Shown here: piece after piece, positions 1 through 7,759 of the stretch
How the letters are laid out: each line of letters opens with the position of its first letter
Numbering within the stretch: position 1 is the first letter of the stretch
DNA from: Campylobacter concisus
GTDB lineage: Bacteria; Campylobacterota; Campylobacteria; Campylobacterales; Campylobacteraceae
NCBI RefSeq assembly: GCF_003049735.1
Contig: NZ_PIRM01000007.1
Location: 1-29,365 of the forward strand
Reading direction: 5' to 3'
Length of the DNA: 29,365 bases
Program-made: the position numbers and the translations under genes
The notes under the pieces: generated by a model
Seen by the model: the letters and a program-made list of their open reading frames with translations, nothing else
Told to the model about the DNA's origin: nothing
Database searches by the model: none

Positions 1-191
1 TTTTATAATAAATTTATCAATTTTAAATAAATTTTAAAATCCCTAAATAATTGACTTTAGTAGAATTAAATTAATTATAACTTAAATTAAAAATTTATTT
101 TTATAGATAAAGAATTTTTATTAAAGATTAAGAATCCGACTAGTAATATTATCCATATAAAAATATGCATTACTGCATAATAAAGGAGAAA
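1..191 (+). promoter_or_regulatory. AT-rich upstream region of fdhF with candidate promoter
   Basis: This leader holds no convincing gene. A possible sigma70-type promoter is TTGACT at 51-56 with TATAAC at 76-81, but the 19-nt spacer is long; a second candidate is TATAGA at 102-107. Close to the gene there is a small inverted repeat, TATGCA (164-169) and TGCATA (174-179) with a 4-nt loop, immediately before the ribosome binding site AAAGGAG (182-188). It could be an mRNA hairpin or an operator. The promoter assignment is weak because the whole region is AT-rich. Confidence 0.3.
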
Positions 192-2471
192 ATGATGAAA
201 GAAGGCAAAGTCATCTGTCCTTATTGCGGGACAGGCTGTCAAGTAACCTTGCATGTGGAAAATAATGTCGTTCGTGCCGCCACAGGCGTTGAAGACAATC
301 CAGTCAATCAAGGAAATTTATGTTTAAAAGGCTTTTATGGCTGGGATTACGTTGCAAGTCCAGATAGACTCACAAAACCACTTATTAGAAAGAAAAATGG
401 CGTATTTTCAAAAGATGGTGATTTTGAGGAAGCCAGCTGGGACGAGGCGCTTGATCTTGTCGTAGAAAAAATGAAAGAGACCAAAGCAAAATATGGCCCA
501 GACGCATTAGCCGGAAATTTCTCAGCACGTTGCACACTTGAGGACAACTACGTTGCTCAAAAACTAATGCGCGCAGTAATTGGCACAAATAACGTCGACC
601 ACTGTGCTAGAATTTGACACGCTCCGACAGTAGCAGGACTTGCTAAAACAATCGGAAACGGAGCTGCCACAAATAGCTTTACAGAGATTGGCACTTATAG
701 CAACTGTATATTAATGATAGGCTCAAACCCAGAAAATGGTCACCCAATCGCAGCTATGCACATCCAAAGAGCGCTAAACCGCGGTGCGAAACTAATCGTT
801 ATTGATCCTATTAAGACTGAGTTTGCAAGCAGAGCTGACATTCACTTACAACTAGAGCCAGAACATAATATTCCAGTTATCAACGCACTTCTTTATACTA
901 TCATCGAAGAAGGCCTTGTAAATGAGGAATTTGCAAGAGATCACACAATAGGTATTGAGTATGTCAAAGAAGCTGTAAAAGACTATGCTCCAGAGGTCGT
1001 GGCTAAATACACAAGGCTAAATCCAGAGGATATCAGAGCGGCTGCTAGAATGTACGCTACCACAAAGCCAGCTGTCATCACTCACGGCATGGGTGTAACC
1101 CACTTTAACCACGGCGTTGGCGGAGTTTGCGATGTATCAAATTTATTCTTGATCACTGGCAACATCTGCGAGCTTGGCACAGGCGACTTGCCGCTTAGAG
1201 GTCAAGAGAACGTTCAAGGCTGCTGTGATATGGGCGTTTTACCAAATATTTTCCCAAATCTTGGCTCAGTAACTGATCCAGAGCAAAGAGCTTGGTTTGA
1301 GAAAATGTGGCACCTAGAACCTGGATTTTTGAGCTCAAAAATAGGCGTTCACAAAACCGAAGTACCTGATGCGATCCTTGATGGCAAAGTGCATTTCTTC
1401 TGGACTATCGGCGAAAATCCAGTCATCTCTGAGCCAAATACAAACCACTTCTTAAAAGGTATAGCTCATGTTGATTTCTACGTGGTTCAAGATCTATTCT
1501 TAACCGAGACTTCACTAAAAGCTGACGTCATACTTCCTGGCGTTGCAAGTAGCGAGAAAGAAGGACTTTATACAAATGCAGAGCGCCGCGTACAACACAA
1601 CGAAGCAGTCATCACACCTCCAGGAGATGCTAGACAAGACTGGTGGATCGTTTGCGAGATCGCACGCCGTTTAGGGGCAACTGAGGGCTTTAACTTCAAC
1701 TCACCTGAAGAAATTTGGGAAGAAGTTAGAAAATGCGATCCAAGACGATATGGTGGCATGAGTTATTACCGTATCAAAAAATATCATGGACTACACTGGC
1801 CATGTCCAAATGAAGATGATATGGGCGGTCAGAGCCTCTATCTTGATAAGAAATTTTTCACACCTGATGGCAAAGGTCGTTTTGTGCCATGCCTCTTTGT
1901 GGATAAAGCCGATAAGATCGAGAGTGCAAAACTTGAGTTTGCTAAGAAGATGAATATGTCTCCTGAGTACCCTATCATGGCTGGCTCAGTCGATGAAAAG
2001 ACTGACGATGAGTATCCGATACAGCTTCTAACCACTAGAAAGGTCTATCAATACACCGTTGGCACCATGACAAGACGCTCACGCGCCATCGAAGAGGGTG
2101 GAGATAGCATCGGACCTATCGCCGAAATGAATCCAGCACTTGCTGCAAGATATGGTTTAAAACAAGGCGACTTCATCAAAGCATGGAGTAGATATGGCTA
2201 CATCGTCGTAAAAGCCGAAGTAACAGACATCGTGCCTGATGGCATCATCCAGATGACTTTCCACTACTGGGAGAGCTCTTGCAATGAGTTAACAAGCAGT
2301 GGCTGGGACTACATCAGTAAGACTCCGACATTTAAAGCAGCTATTCAGATCAAAAAGATCGATGAAGAAGAATTTTTACGAGTTCGCGAGCTAAAACGCA
2401 TAAAATTCCAAACTTCAAAAATCATCTACGATGACTTCCACCACCACGGAAACGCAGCGATAAATGAGTAA
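192..2471 (+). CDS. fdhF: Selenocysteine-containing formate dehydrogenase, FdhF (FDH-H) type alpha subunit
   Basis: Oxidises formate to CO2 using a molybdopterin (bis-MGD) cofactor, selenocysteine and one 4Fe-4S cluster. The frame is interrupted by TGA at 615-617, but the same frame continues in perfect register: the context is CARI-U-HAPTVAGLA, matching the family's Sec-His active site, so the codon is read as Sec142 (Sec140 in E. coli FdhF). Cluster ligands are Cys9, Cys12, Cys16 and Cys44. The product is 759 residues, slightly longer than E. coli FdhF (715). There is no twin-arginine signal peptide, so it should be cytoplasmic, unlike the exported FdhA of other Campylobacter. ATG 192 and ATG 195 are both possible; AAAGGAG at 182-188 favours 195 by spacing. 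The gene stands alone here. A partner hydrogenase of a formate hydrogenlyase would have to be elsewhere, which is inference. Confidence 0.93.
615..646 (+). promoter_or_regulatory. Selenocysteine codon TGA and SECIS-like hairpin
   Basis: TGA at 615-617 is followed by a hairpin with arms TAGCA (631-635) and TGCTA (641-645) around the loop GGACT (636-640). Bacterial SECIS elements lie within the coding sequence just after the UGA and present a GGUC-like apical loop to SelB. The loop starts 18 nt after the TGA, close to the E. coli fdhF arrangement. The five-base-pair stem is seen directly; recognition by SelB is inferred. Confidence 0.75.
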
Positions 2472-2500
2472 ATTTAGCGGGAATTTCCCGCTAAATTTCT
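2471..2500 (+). terminator. Rho-independent terminator of fdhF
   Basis: Arms AATTTAGCGGG (2471-2481) and CCCGCTAAATT (2487-2497) pair perfectly over 11 bp around a 5-nt loop, starting on the last base of the fdhF stop codon and followed by a T-rich run (TTCTTT). The AT-rich flanks make it usable in both directions, so it may also stop transcripts arriving from cmoA on the other strand. The rest of the gap to 2619 shows no other clear structure. Confidence 0.85.
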
Positions 2501-2619
2501 TTACTACCAAATTTCATAATCCAAGAATTTTAACATTGCGAAGCCAAAAAATCTAAATTTTAACTTCACTGTCTATGGTTAAATTTTATATTTAAATACA
2601 AAAGCAGATATTTTTAAAT

Positions 2620-3324
2620 TTATTTAAACGCCAAAAAACTCATAAAATTTCCCCATTTAAATGTGCTCTCGACTCGCTTAAAGCCAGCATTTAGGGCTAA
2701 ATTCCTATTTTCTTCTTCGGTATATGGCACCAGCACATTTTCAAGTGCCTCTCTTTTTTGAGCGATCTCGTAGCGTGAGTAGCCTTGCGCTTGTTTGTAG
2801 TCTTCGTAAATTTCTATGACACTTTTAGTAAGCTTTTTATCTTCAAAGATGATCTTTTCACTAAACAAAAAGACTCCATTTTCATTTAGTCCGTTATAAA
2901 TTTTTTGCACTAGATCGGCCCTTTTTGGCGGTCTGATAAACTGCAAAGTATAGTTTGCCAAAACTGCGTCAAAGCCTACTAGCTCACACTTTAAAATATC
3001 ATCAAGCAAAAATTTTATCTTTGCTCCATAAGCTTTTGCCTTATTTTTTGCATTTGCTAGCATAGCTTCAGAGTTATCCACACCGCTTAGCACGAGATCG
3101 TTTCTAAGATTATTTAGTAAAAGTAAGCTATTTGCCGTCGAGCAGCCAAGGTCGCATACTTTTGCTGATTTTGGCAAAATTTTAGCTAGCAGCTTTGCAT
3201 TTAAATTTGAGCTCACGTCGTAAAATGGTACCGAGCGCGAGATCATATCATCAAAAACGCTCGCTACAAAGTCGTCAAACTCAAACTGCTTGCTTATAGG
3301 CTCTTTAAAAATTTCATCTCTCAT
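2620..3324 (-). CDS. cmoA: Carboxy-S-adenosyl-L-methionine synthase CmoA
   Basis: Makes carboxy-SAM from SAM and prephenate; CmoB then uses it to form cmo5U at the wobble position of tRNAs. The 234-residue length fits the family. The N-terminus (FDDFVASVFDDMISRSVPFY, residues 16-35) matches the CmoA signature of DERVAEVFPDMIQRSVPGY type, and the SAM-binding loop is VCDLGCSTANSLLLL (about 56-70). The start ATG overlaps the ribF stop in an ATGA (3321-3324), so it is translationally coupled and probably the last gene of the long leftward run. A generic class I methyltransferase is the alternative, but the N-terminal match makes CmoA the better call. Confidence 0.88.
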   Translation of the reverse strand: MRDEIFKEPISKQFEFDDFVASVFDDMISRSVPFYDVSSNLNAKLLAKILPKSAKVCDLGCSTANSLLLLNNLRNDLVLSGVDNSEAMLANAKNKAKAYGAKIKFLLDDILKCELVGFDAVLANYTLQFIRPPKRADLVQKIYNGLNENGVFLFSEKIIFEDKKLTKSVIEIYEDYKQAQGYSRYEIAQKREALENVLVPYTEEENRNLALNAGFKRVESTFKWGNFMSFLAFK

Positions 3325-4214
3325 ATACCAGCTCCGTATCCATCAAAGTATCTCATTGTCTCGTTACCAAAAAGATCGCACACGCCAACACAAGCTCTAG
3401 CCCTGTTTATATCGCATTTGATCTGTTCTTTTAGCTCGCTAAGATTATTAAATTTTTTATTATCTCTTAGACGTTTTATAAAACAAACCGCGACATGCCT
3501 CGTCACTTTTGGCGCGACCTCGTCTAAGATGTGCGTCTCGACACTAAAATTTCCATCCGTACTAAGCCTATTGCCTATAAATGTGACCGAGCCGTAGGTA
3601 TATGAGCCTATCCTAGTTCTTGTGGCGTATACGCCGTCTTTAGGCAAAAGATAATTTTTTACATCCAAATTTAGCGTTGCAACTAGCTCCTTTGCACCGA
3701 TGCCCTGTCCTTTTATCACATTGCCCTCGATTGAGTACTCCCTGCCTATTAGCCTGTTTGCCTCTTCGATGTTGCCTTGGCGTATCAGCTCCCTAATGGC
3801 CGAGCTATGCACGCCCATGCCGTCATAACAAACCTCATCAACGACAACTACCTCTCCATCAAAAATTCTTTTCAAATCGTGTTTATCCCATGCTCTATTT
3901 CTGCCAAATCTAAAATCAAAGCCAACAACGATCTTTTTTAAATTTTTAAAATCATGTTTTAGCAGCGCGATAAATTCCTCACCGCTAAGCCCTTTAATGG
4001 TATCAAAATCATACAAAAAGCAAGGGTAGTTTGAGTACTCCGCTCGCTTTAGCTTTGGCGTGATGTTGGCTTTATTCTTATCGATCACGACAAGTCCGCC
4101 AAACTCGCCAAGCTGCTTTAAAAGCTGTTTGTGTCCTCTATGCACGCCGTCAAAATGCCCGATCGCAACGGCAGTGATGTTATCTTTTGTTAAAAGCGTA
4201 AAAAAATTCGGCAT
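3321..4214 (-). CDS. ribF: Bifunctional riboflavin kinase / FAD synthetase
   Basis: Phosphorylates riboflavin to FMN and adenylates FMN to FAD. The N-terminal nucleotidyltransferase carries GHFDGVHRGH at residues 19-28. The C-terminal flavokinase half begins near residue 150 (EGNVIKGQGIG) and contains DGVYATRTRIG. The usual PTAN flavokinase motif reads VATLN, and the usual GxRPT reads GNRLST, so the kinase half is divergent, though length (297) and order are normal. Its start lies 35 nt inside the 3' end of tlyA, and its stop overlaps the cmoA start. Coupled translation with both neighbours is likely. Confidence 0.92.
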   Translation of the reverse strand: MPNFFTLLTKDNITAVAIGHFDGVHRGHKQLLKQLGEFGGLVVIDKNKANITPKLKRAEYSNYPCFLYDFDTIKGLSGEEFIALLKHDFKNLKKIVVGFDFRFGRNRAWDKHDLKRIFDGEVVVVDEVCYDGMGVHSSAIRELIRQGNIEEANRLIGREYSIEGNVIKGQGIGAKELVATLNLDVKNYLLPKDGVYATRTRIGSYTYGSVTFIGNRLSTDGNFSVETHILDEVAPKVTRHVAVCFIKRLRDNKKFNNLSELKEQIKCDINRARACVGVCDLFGNETMRYFDGYGAGI

Positions 4215-4893
4215 TTCCCTCTTTCCCTTTTACTTCGCACTCTTTGCAAGCTATCAGTTCAAATTTCAAGCTACTTGCTAGCACTTCAAAGCGCTTCATC
4301 GCTAAATTTACAGCCTTAGCGTCGGTGACAACGCCTTTTTTGTTGCGTTTTACGCCGACACCCACTTCAAACTGCGGTTTAAAAAGCGTGATGATGAGCG
4401 AATTCTCACTTGCTAGCTCACAAATGGCAGGCAAAATTTCAGCTAAAGAGATAAAGCTAACATCGCAAGTTATTAGATCAAATTTATTTTGATGCGATTT
4501 TGCAAACCCCCTGACGTCAGTTTTTTCATAAATTTTTACTCGCTCATCACTCCTTAGGCTAGCATCTAACTGATCAGTGCCCACATCGACGCCAGTCACG
4601 CTCTTTACGCCACGCTCAAGCAAAATTTGCATAAAGCCACCAGTTGAACTGCCGATATCAAGTGCGTTTTTGCCTGCTAGATCAAATTTCATCGCCTCTA
4701 AAAAGCTCTTTAGCTTCAAAGCACCTCGCCCAACGTAAATTTCATCAAGCAGTGAAATTTTAGCCTCGCTAACCTCGCTTGAAACCTTGGTGCAAATTTC
4801 GCCGTTTGTTACCACCTTGCCAGATTTAATGAGCTCACTCGCCTTGTTTCTACTGATATTTAAAACGCTTGCGACATAGTTATCAAACCTCAA
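4180..4893 (-). CDS. tlyA: TlyA, 16S/23S rRNA 2'-O-methyltransferase (hemolysin A family)
   Basis: Methylates ribose 2'-OH in rRNA; in mycobacteria and Campylobacter this activity affects capreomycin susceptibility. The N-terminus is an S4-like RNA-binding domain (RFDNYVASVLNISRNKASEL), followed by an FtsJ-type methyltransferase domain with the SAM loop LDIGSSTGGF near residue 79. Length is 237. The start is TTG (4893-4891), chosen because it gives the family-standard MRFD N-terminus and is preceded by GAGAGG at suitable spacing. It overlaps ligA upstream by 11 nt and ribF downstream by 35 nt. The older hemolysin label rests on indirect evidence. Confidence 0.92.
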   Translation of the reverse strand: MRFDNYVASVLNISRNKASELIKSGKVVTNGEICTKVSSEVSEAKISLLDEIYVGRGALKLKSFLEAMKFDLAGKNALDIGSSTGGFMQILLERGVKSVTGVDVGTDQLDASLRSDERVKIYEKTDVRGFAKSHQNKFDLITCDVSFISLAEILPAICELASENSLIITLFKPQFEVGVGVKRNKKGVVTDAKAVNLAMKRFEVLASSLKFELIACKECEVKGKEGNAEFFYAFNKR

Positions 4894-6826
4894 GTTTTAG
4901 CCTCTCATATTCGCTCTCATCGATCACCAGCACGCCTAGCTCATTTGCTTTATCAAGCTTACTGCCAGCCTCATCGCCTGCTAAGACAAAGTCCGTTTTT
5001 TTAGAAACTGAGCTTGAAACCTTTGCGCCAAAACTCTCAAGCTCGGCCTTTATCTCATCTCTTGGGCGGCTTAGCGTGCCAGTTATCACAACCGTTTTGC
5101 CACTTAGCGCGTTTGAGATGCTTTGCATCTGCGCCACGCTTGGCTGCACGATCTGGCTAAGAGCTAAAATTTCATCTCTATTTACCTCAGCAAAGTCAAT
5201 TAGGCTATTTGCCATCTCCACACCAAAGCCCTCAAGCGAGACAAGCTCCTCAAAACTAGCATCAAGCCAGCCCAGCCCAAAACTACTTGCAAGCTTTTTA
5301 GCCGCCACTTCGCCGATGTGCTCGCAGCCAAGCCCCGTGATGAAGCGCGCTAGCTCCGCACCTTTGCTAGCTTCAATAGCATTTAAAAGGTTGCTTACTT
5401 TTTTTTCTTTAAATCCCTCAAGCGCCATGAGATCATCAAATTTAAGGTCGTAAATGTCTTTTATGCAAGAGATCAGCCCCTTGTCAAATAGCAAATTTAC
5501 GATCGCATCGCCAAGGCCGTCTATATTTAGGCATTTTTTCGATGCGTAGTGAATTATTGAGCCAACCACTCTTGCCCTGCAGCTTAAATTTTGACACTTT
5601 AAAAATGCTCCCTCATCAAGCAGGTGCGAGCCACAAACTGGGCAAAATTTAGGTCTTTCTATCACCTCTTCGCTACCATCTCGTCTATCTTTATAAACTT
5701 TTGTTATCTTTGGAATGACGTCTCCTGAGCGAATGATGCCGATATAGTCGTTTTTCATGAGACCAAGGCGCTCGATCTCGTCAAAGTTATGAAGGGTAGC
5801 GGATTTTACATTTGCACCATCTATATTTACCTCATCAAGCACGCCAACAGGTGTTACTACGCCGCTTCTGCCAACTTGAAGTGCAACGTCTTTTAGCCTA
5901 GTCACCTTTTCAATGGCTGGGAATTTAAACGCCACCATAAATTTTGGAAATTTGACCGTATAGCCCAGCTCTTCGCAGCGTGCAAGGTCGTTTACGCGTA
6001 TCACCATGCCATCCATCATTACGCTCTTTGCCTCACGGCTTGCCAAAAGCTCATTATACGCAGCCTCGAGCTCATCTTTTTTTAAAATTTTGAAAAAATC
6101 ATCCCTCTCAAAGCCAAGATCACGCACAAATTTCATCACCTCGCTGTGATCTTTTAGCCCAAGGCTCTGCTCGCCCACGCCCCAAGGTATGAAAAGCAGC
6201 TTTCTTTTAGCAGTGACCGCACTATCAAGCTGTCTTAGGCTTCCAGCGGCTGCATTTCTAGGGTTTGAAAGTGGCGCCTCGCCTTCTTTTGCGCGCTCTG
6301 CGTTTAGTAGCTCAAAATCTTCTTTTTTTATAACAACCTCGCCCCTGATTTCAATTAGCCCTTTGTAATTAATGTTCTTTAAAACAGAATTTATCGTCTT
6401 TGCATTTTGTGTCACATCCTCACCAGTAACGCCATCTCCTCTAGTTATCGCCCTAACCAAAACACCATTTTCATAAAGCAAATTTAAGCTCGCTCCATCA
6501 AATTTTGGCTCAGCGACAAAGGTCAAATTTTCTTTATCACCACGCTTTAGCCACGCATCAAGCTCGGCTAGATCAAAAATATCTTCCATACTCCACATGC
6601 GTTTGATGTGATTAGCCTTGCTAAAGCCCTCTTTTACGGTGCCACCCACGCGTTTTGTAGTTGAAAAGATAGAAATTTCGCTTGGATTTGCCTGCTCATA
6701 ATCAAGCACCGCGTGATATAGCGCGTCATACTCCTCGTCACTTGCAAGTGGATCATCCTCGTCGTAGTAGGCCTTTGCCCATGAATTTAGCGTCTCTACC
6801 GCTTTTTCATACTCTTGTTTTGTCAT
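4883..6826 (-). CDS. ligA: NAD-dependent DNA ligase LigA
   Basis: Seals nicks in duplex DNA using NAD+, joining Okazaki fragments and repair patches. The product is 647 residues. Visible in order: an N-terminal Ia domain with YYDEDDPLASDEEYD; the adenylation lysine in EPKFDG (Lys108); the OB-fold region; a Cys4 zinc finger (CPVCGSHL ... CQNLSCRA); helix-hairpin-helix repeats; and a BRCT domain from about residue 570. The open frame extends to 6850, but ATG at 6826 is preferred because TTGGAG lies just upstream and the protein then starts MTKQEYEKAV as expected. A GATAAAAT element at 6856-6849 suggests its own promoter inside the run. It overlaps tlyA by 11 nt. Confidence 0.96.
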   Translation of the reverse strand: MTKQEYEKAVETLNSWAKAYYDEDDPLASDEEYDALYHAVLDYEQANPSEISIFSTTKRVGGTVKEGFSKANHIKRMWSMEDIFDLAELDAWLKRGDKENLTFVAEPKFDGASLNLLYENGVLVRAITRGDGVTGEDVTQNAKTINSVLKNINYKGLIEIRGEVVIKKEDFELLNAERAKEGEAPLSNPRNAAAGSLRQLDSAVTAKRKLLFIPWGVGEQSLGLKDHSEVMKFVRDLGFERDDFFKILKKDELEAAYNELLASREAKSVMMDGMVIRVNDLARCEELGYTVKFPKFMVAFKFPAIEKVTRLKDVALQVGRSGVVTPVGVLDEVNIDGANVKSATLHNFDEIERLGLMKNDYIGIIRSGDVIPKITKVYKDRRDGSEEVIERPKFCPVCGSHLLDEGAFLKCQNLSCRARVVGSIIHYASKKCLNIDGLGDAIVNLLFDKGLISCIKDIYDLKFDDLMALEGFKEKKVSNLLNAIEASKGAELARFITGLGCEHIGEVAAKKLASSFGLGWLDASFEELVSLEGFGVEMANSLIDFAEVNRDEILALSQIVQPSVAQMQSISNALSGKTVVITGTLSRPRDEIKAELESFGAKVSSSVSKKTDFVLAGDEAGSKLDKANELGVLVIDESEYERLKLEV

Positions 6827-6848
6827 TTTTGCTCCAAATTTACACCGC

Positions 6849-6856
6849 ATTTTATC
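6849..6856 (-). promoter_or_regulatory. Candidate -10 element for ligA
   Basis: Read on the minus strand this is GATAAAAT, placed after the stop of the upstream NADAR gene and about 22 nt before the ligA ATG. The same octamer occurs before tatB and before the HDOD gene. Campylobacter sigma70 promoters have a strong extended -10 and a weak -35, so the absence of a clear -35 does not argue against it. Confidence 0.45.
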
Positions 6857-6867
6857 TTAAACATACT

Positions 6868-7728
6868 TTATAAATGATCTAAATTTAGCTCTCTCGCGTC
6901 ACATAAATGGACATTTTTATAGACCTTTGCTATCTCGTCCCTCGCCCTCATCAGCGCAAAGCCAAGTAAATTTTGCCCTCGCCACTTCATAGGATTTTGC
7001 GCATTTTCATCGCTTGCACCCAAACCTATACCCCAAATTTTATCAACAGGGCTTGCCTCAACCAAAACTTTACTACCAGTTTGGAGCAGAAAGTCTCGCA
7101 AAGGGGCATTTTGACTAAATTTTAGATAGCTCGCATTTAGCACGACGCCAAATTTAACCTCGTCCCAGACCTTAGCGTCAAAGCCTCGTACCTGCCTACC
7201 AAGCGCCTTCATCTGCGCTGGATCTTTGGCAGATAAAATTTGCTCCAAAGCCTCTTTATCGCCAAAGCACTCAGCCTTTTTAGCCATCATATATTGCTCG
7301 GCGCAAAGGTATTTAGTTTCATCTTGCCAAAAACTAGAGGCGTACCACTGACTAAGGCAACTTGCACTTATACTAGCGCTCTTTTGATGACCCCAAAATA
7401 GAAGAAATTTATCCGATTTTCCAGCGTTGTAGCGCTTTTTAAGCCATTTTAACTCATATCTAGGCTCATGCTCCCAAAGGTTAATGATAAAGTCATTGTT
7501 GATAAAAAGTGCACTCTCATCAAAACCTAGCCTCTCATCCCAGTATCCATGCCACGTTGCAGGCTCAGTAAAGAGCTGCTGATACTGGCACTGTTCATCT
7601 TGGCTGAGTGTTTTTAGCCAGTCATTAAATTTAAACTTATAATCCTCGCCAGCGCCCATCCTCCAGCCGATGGAAAATGGATCCATACTTGGAAATTTAA
7701 TCCAAGGTGGCGGAAGTAAATTTCTCAT
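6868..7728 (-). CDS. NADAR-family (YbiA/RibX-like) N-glycosidase with N-terminal extension
   Basis: The C-terminal half (about residues 108-268) is a clear NADAR domain: FLLFWGH, CAEQYMMAKKA with Glu144, LGRQVRGFD, EASPVDKIWGIG (Glu224, Asp229, Trp232) and WRGQNLLGFALMRAR. Characterised members cleave N-glycosidic bonds: YbiA/RibX breaks down reactive riboflavin-pathway intermediates, and other NADARs remove ADP-ribose from guanine in nucleic acids. The first ~100 residues (PPPWIKFPSMDPFSIGWRMG and a Trp/Tyr-rich stretch) are an extra module absent from E. coli YbiA; its role is unknown to me. ATG 7728 has a GAGG binding site. It lies 31 nt after folP and 41 nt before ligA, in the same run as ribF. 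Either riboflavin clean-up or de-ADP-ribosylation is possible; no DarT-like toxin is visible nearby. Confidence 0.85.
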   Translation of the reverse strand: MRNLLPPPWIKFPSMDPFSIGWRMGAGEDYKFKFNDWLKTLSQDEQCQYQQLFTEPATWHGYWDERLGFDESALFINNDFIINLWEHEPRYELKWLKKRYNAGKSDKFLLFWGHQKSASISASCLSQWYASSFWQDETKYLCAEQYMMAKKAECFGDKEALEQILSAKDPAQMKALGRQVRGFDAKVWDEVKFGVVLNASYLKFSQNAPLRDFLLQTGSKVLVEASPVDKIWGIGLGASDENAQNPMKWRGQNLLGFALMRARDEIAKVYKNVHLCDARELNLDHL

Positions 7729-7759
7729 CTGGCCTCTTTTATCAAAATTTAGCCTCGTC

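Noticed and set aside
165..617. A separate 150-residue truncated protein ending at TGA 615-617
   Set aside because: The frame resumes directly after the TGA with the conserved active-site sequence, and a SECIS-like hairpin follows, so this is one selenoprotein. The ATG at 165 also lies upstream of the true binding site.
4869..5453. 194-residue plus-strand frame opposite ligA
   Set aside because: Serine-rich, low-complexity product typical of an antisense shadow of an AT-rich gene; ligA on the other strand is complete and conserved.
6868..7728. A toxin-antitoxin (DarTG-like) pair around the NADAR gene
   Set aside because: The flanking genes are folP and ligA; no ADP-ribosyltransferase or macrodomain gene is present in the window.
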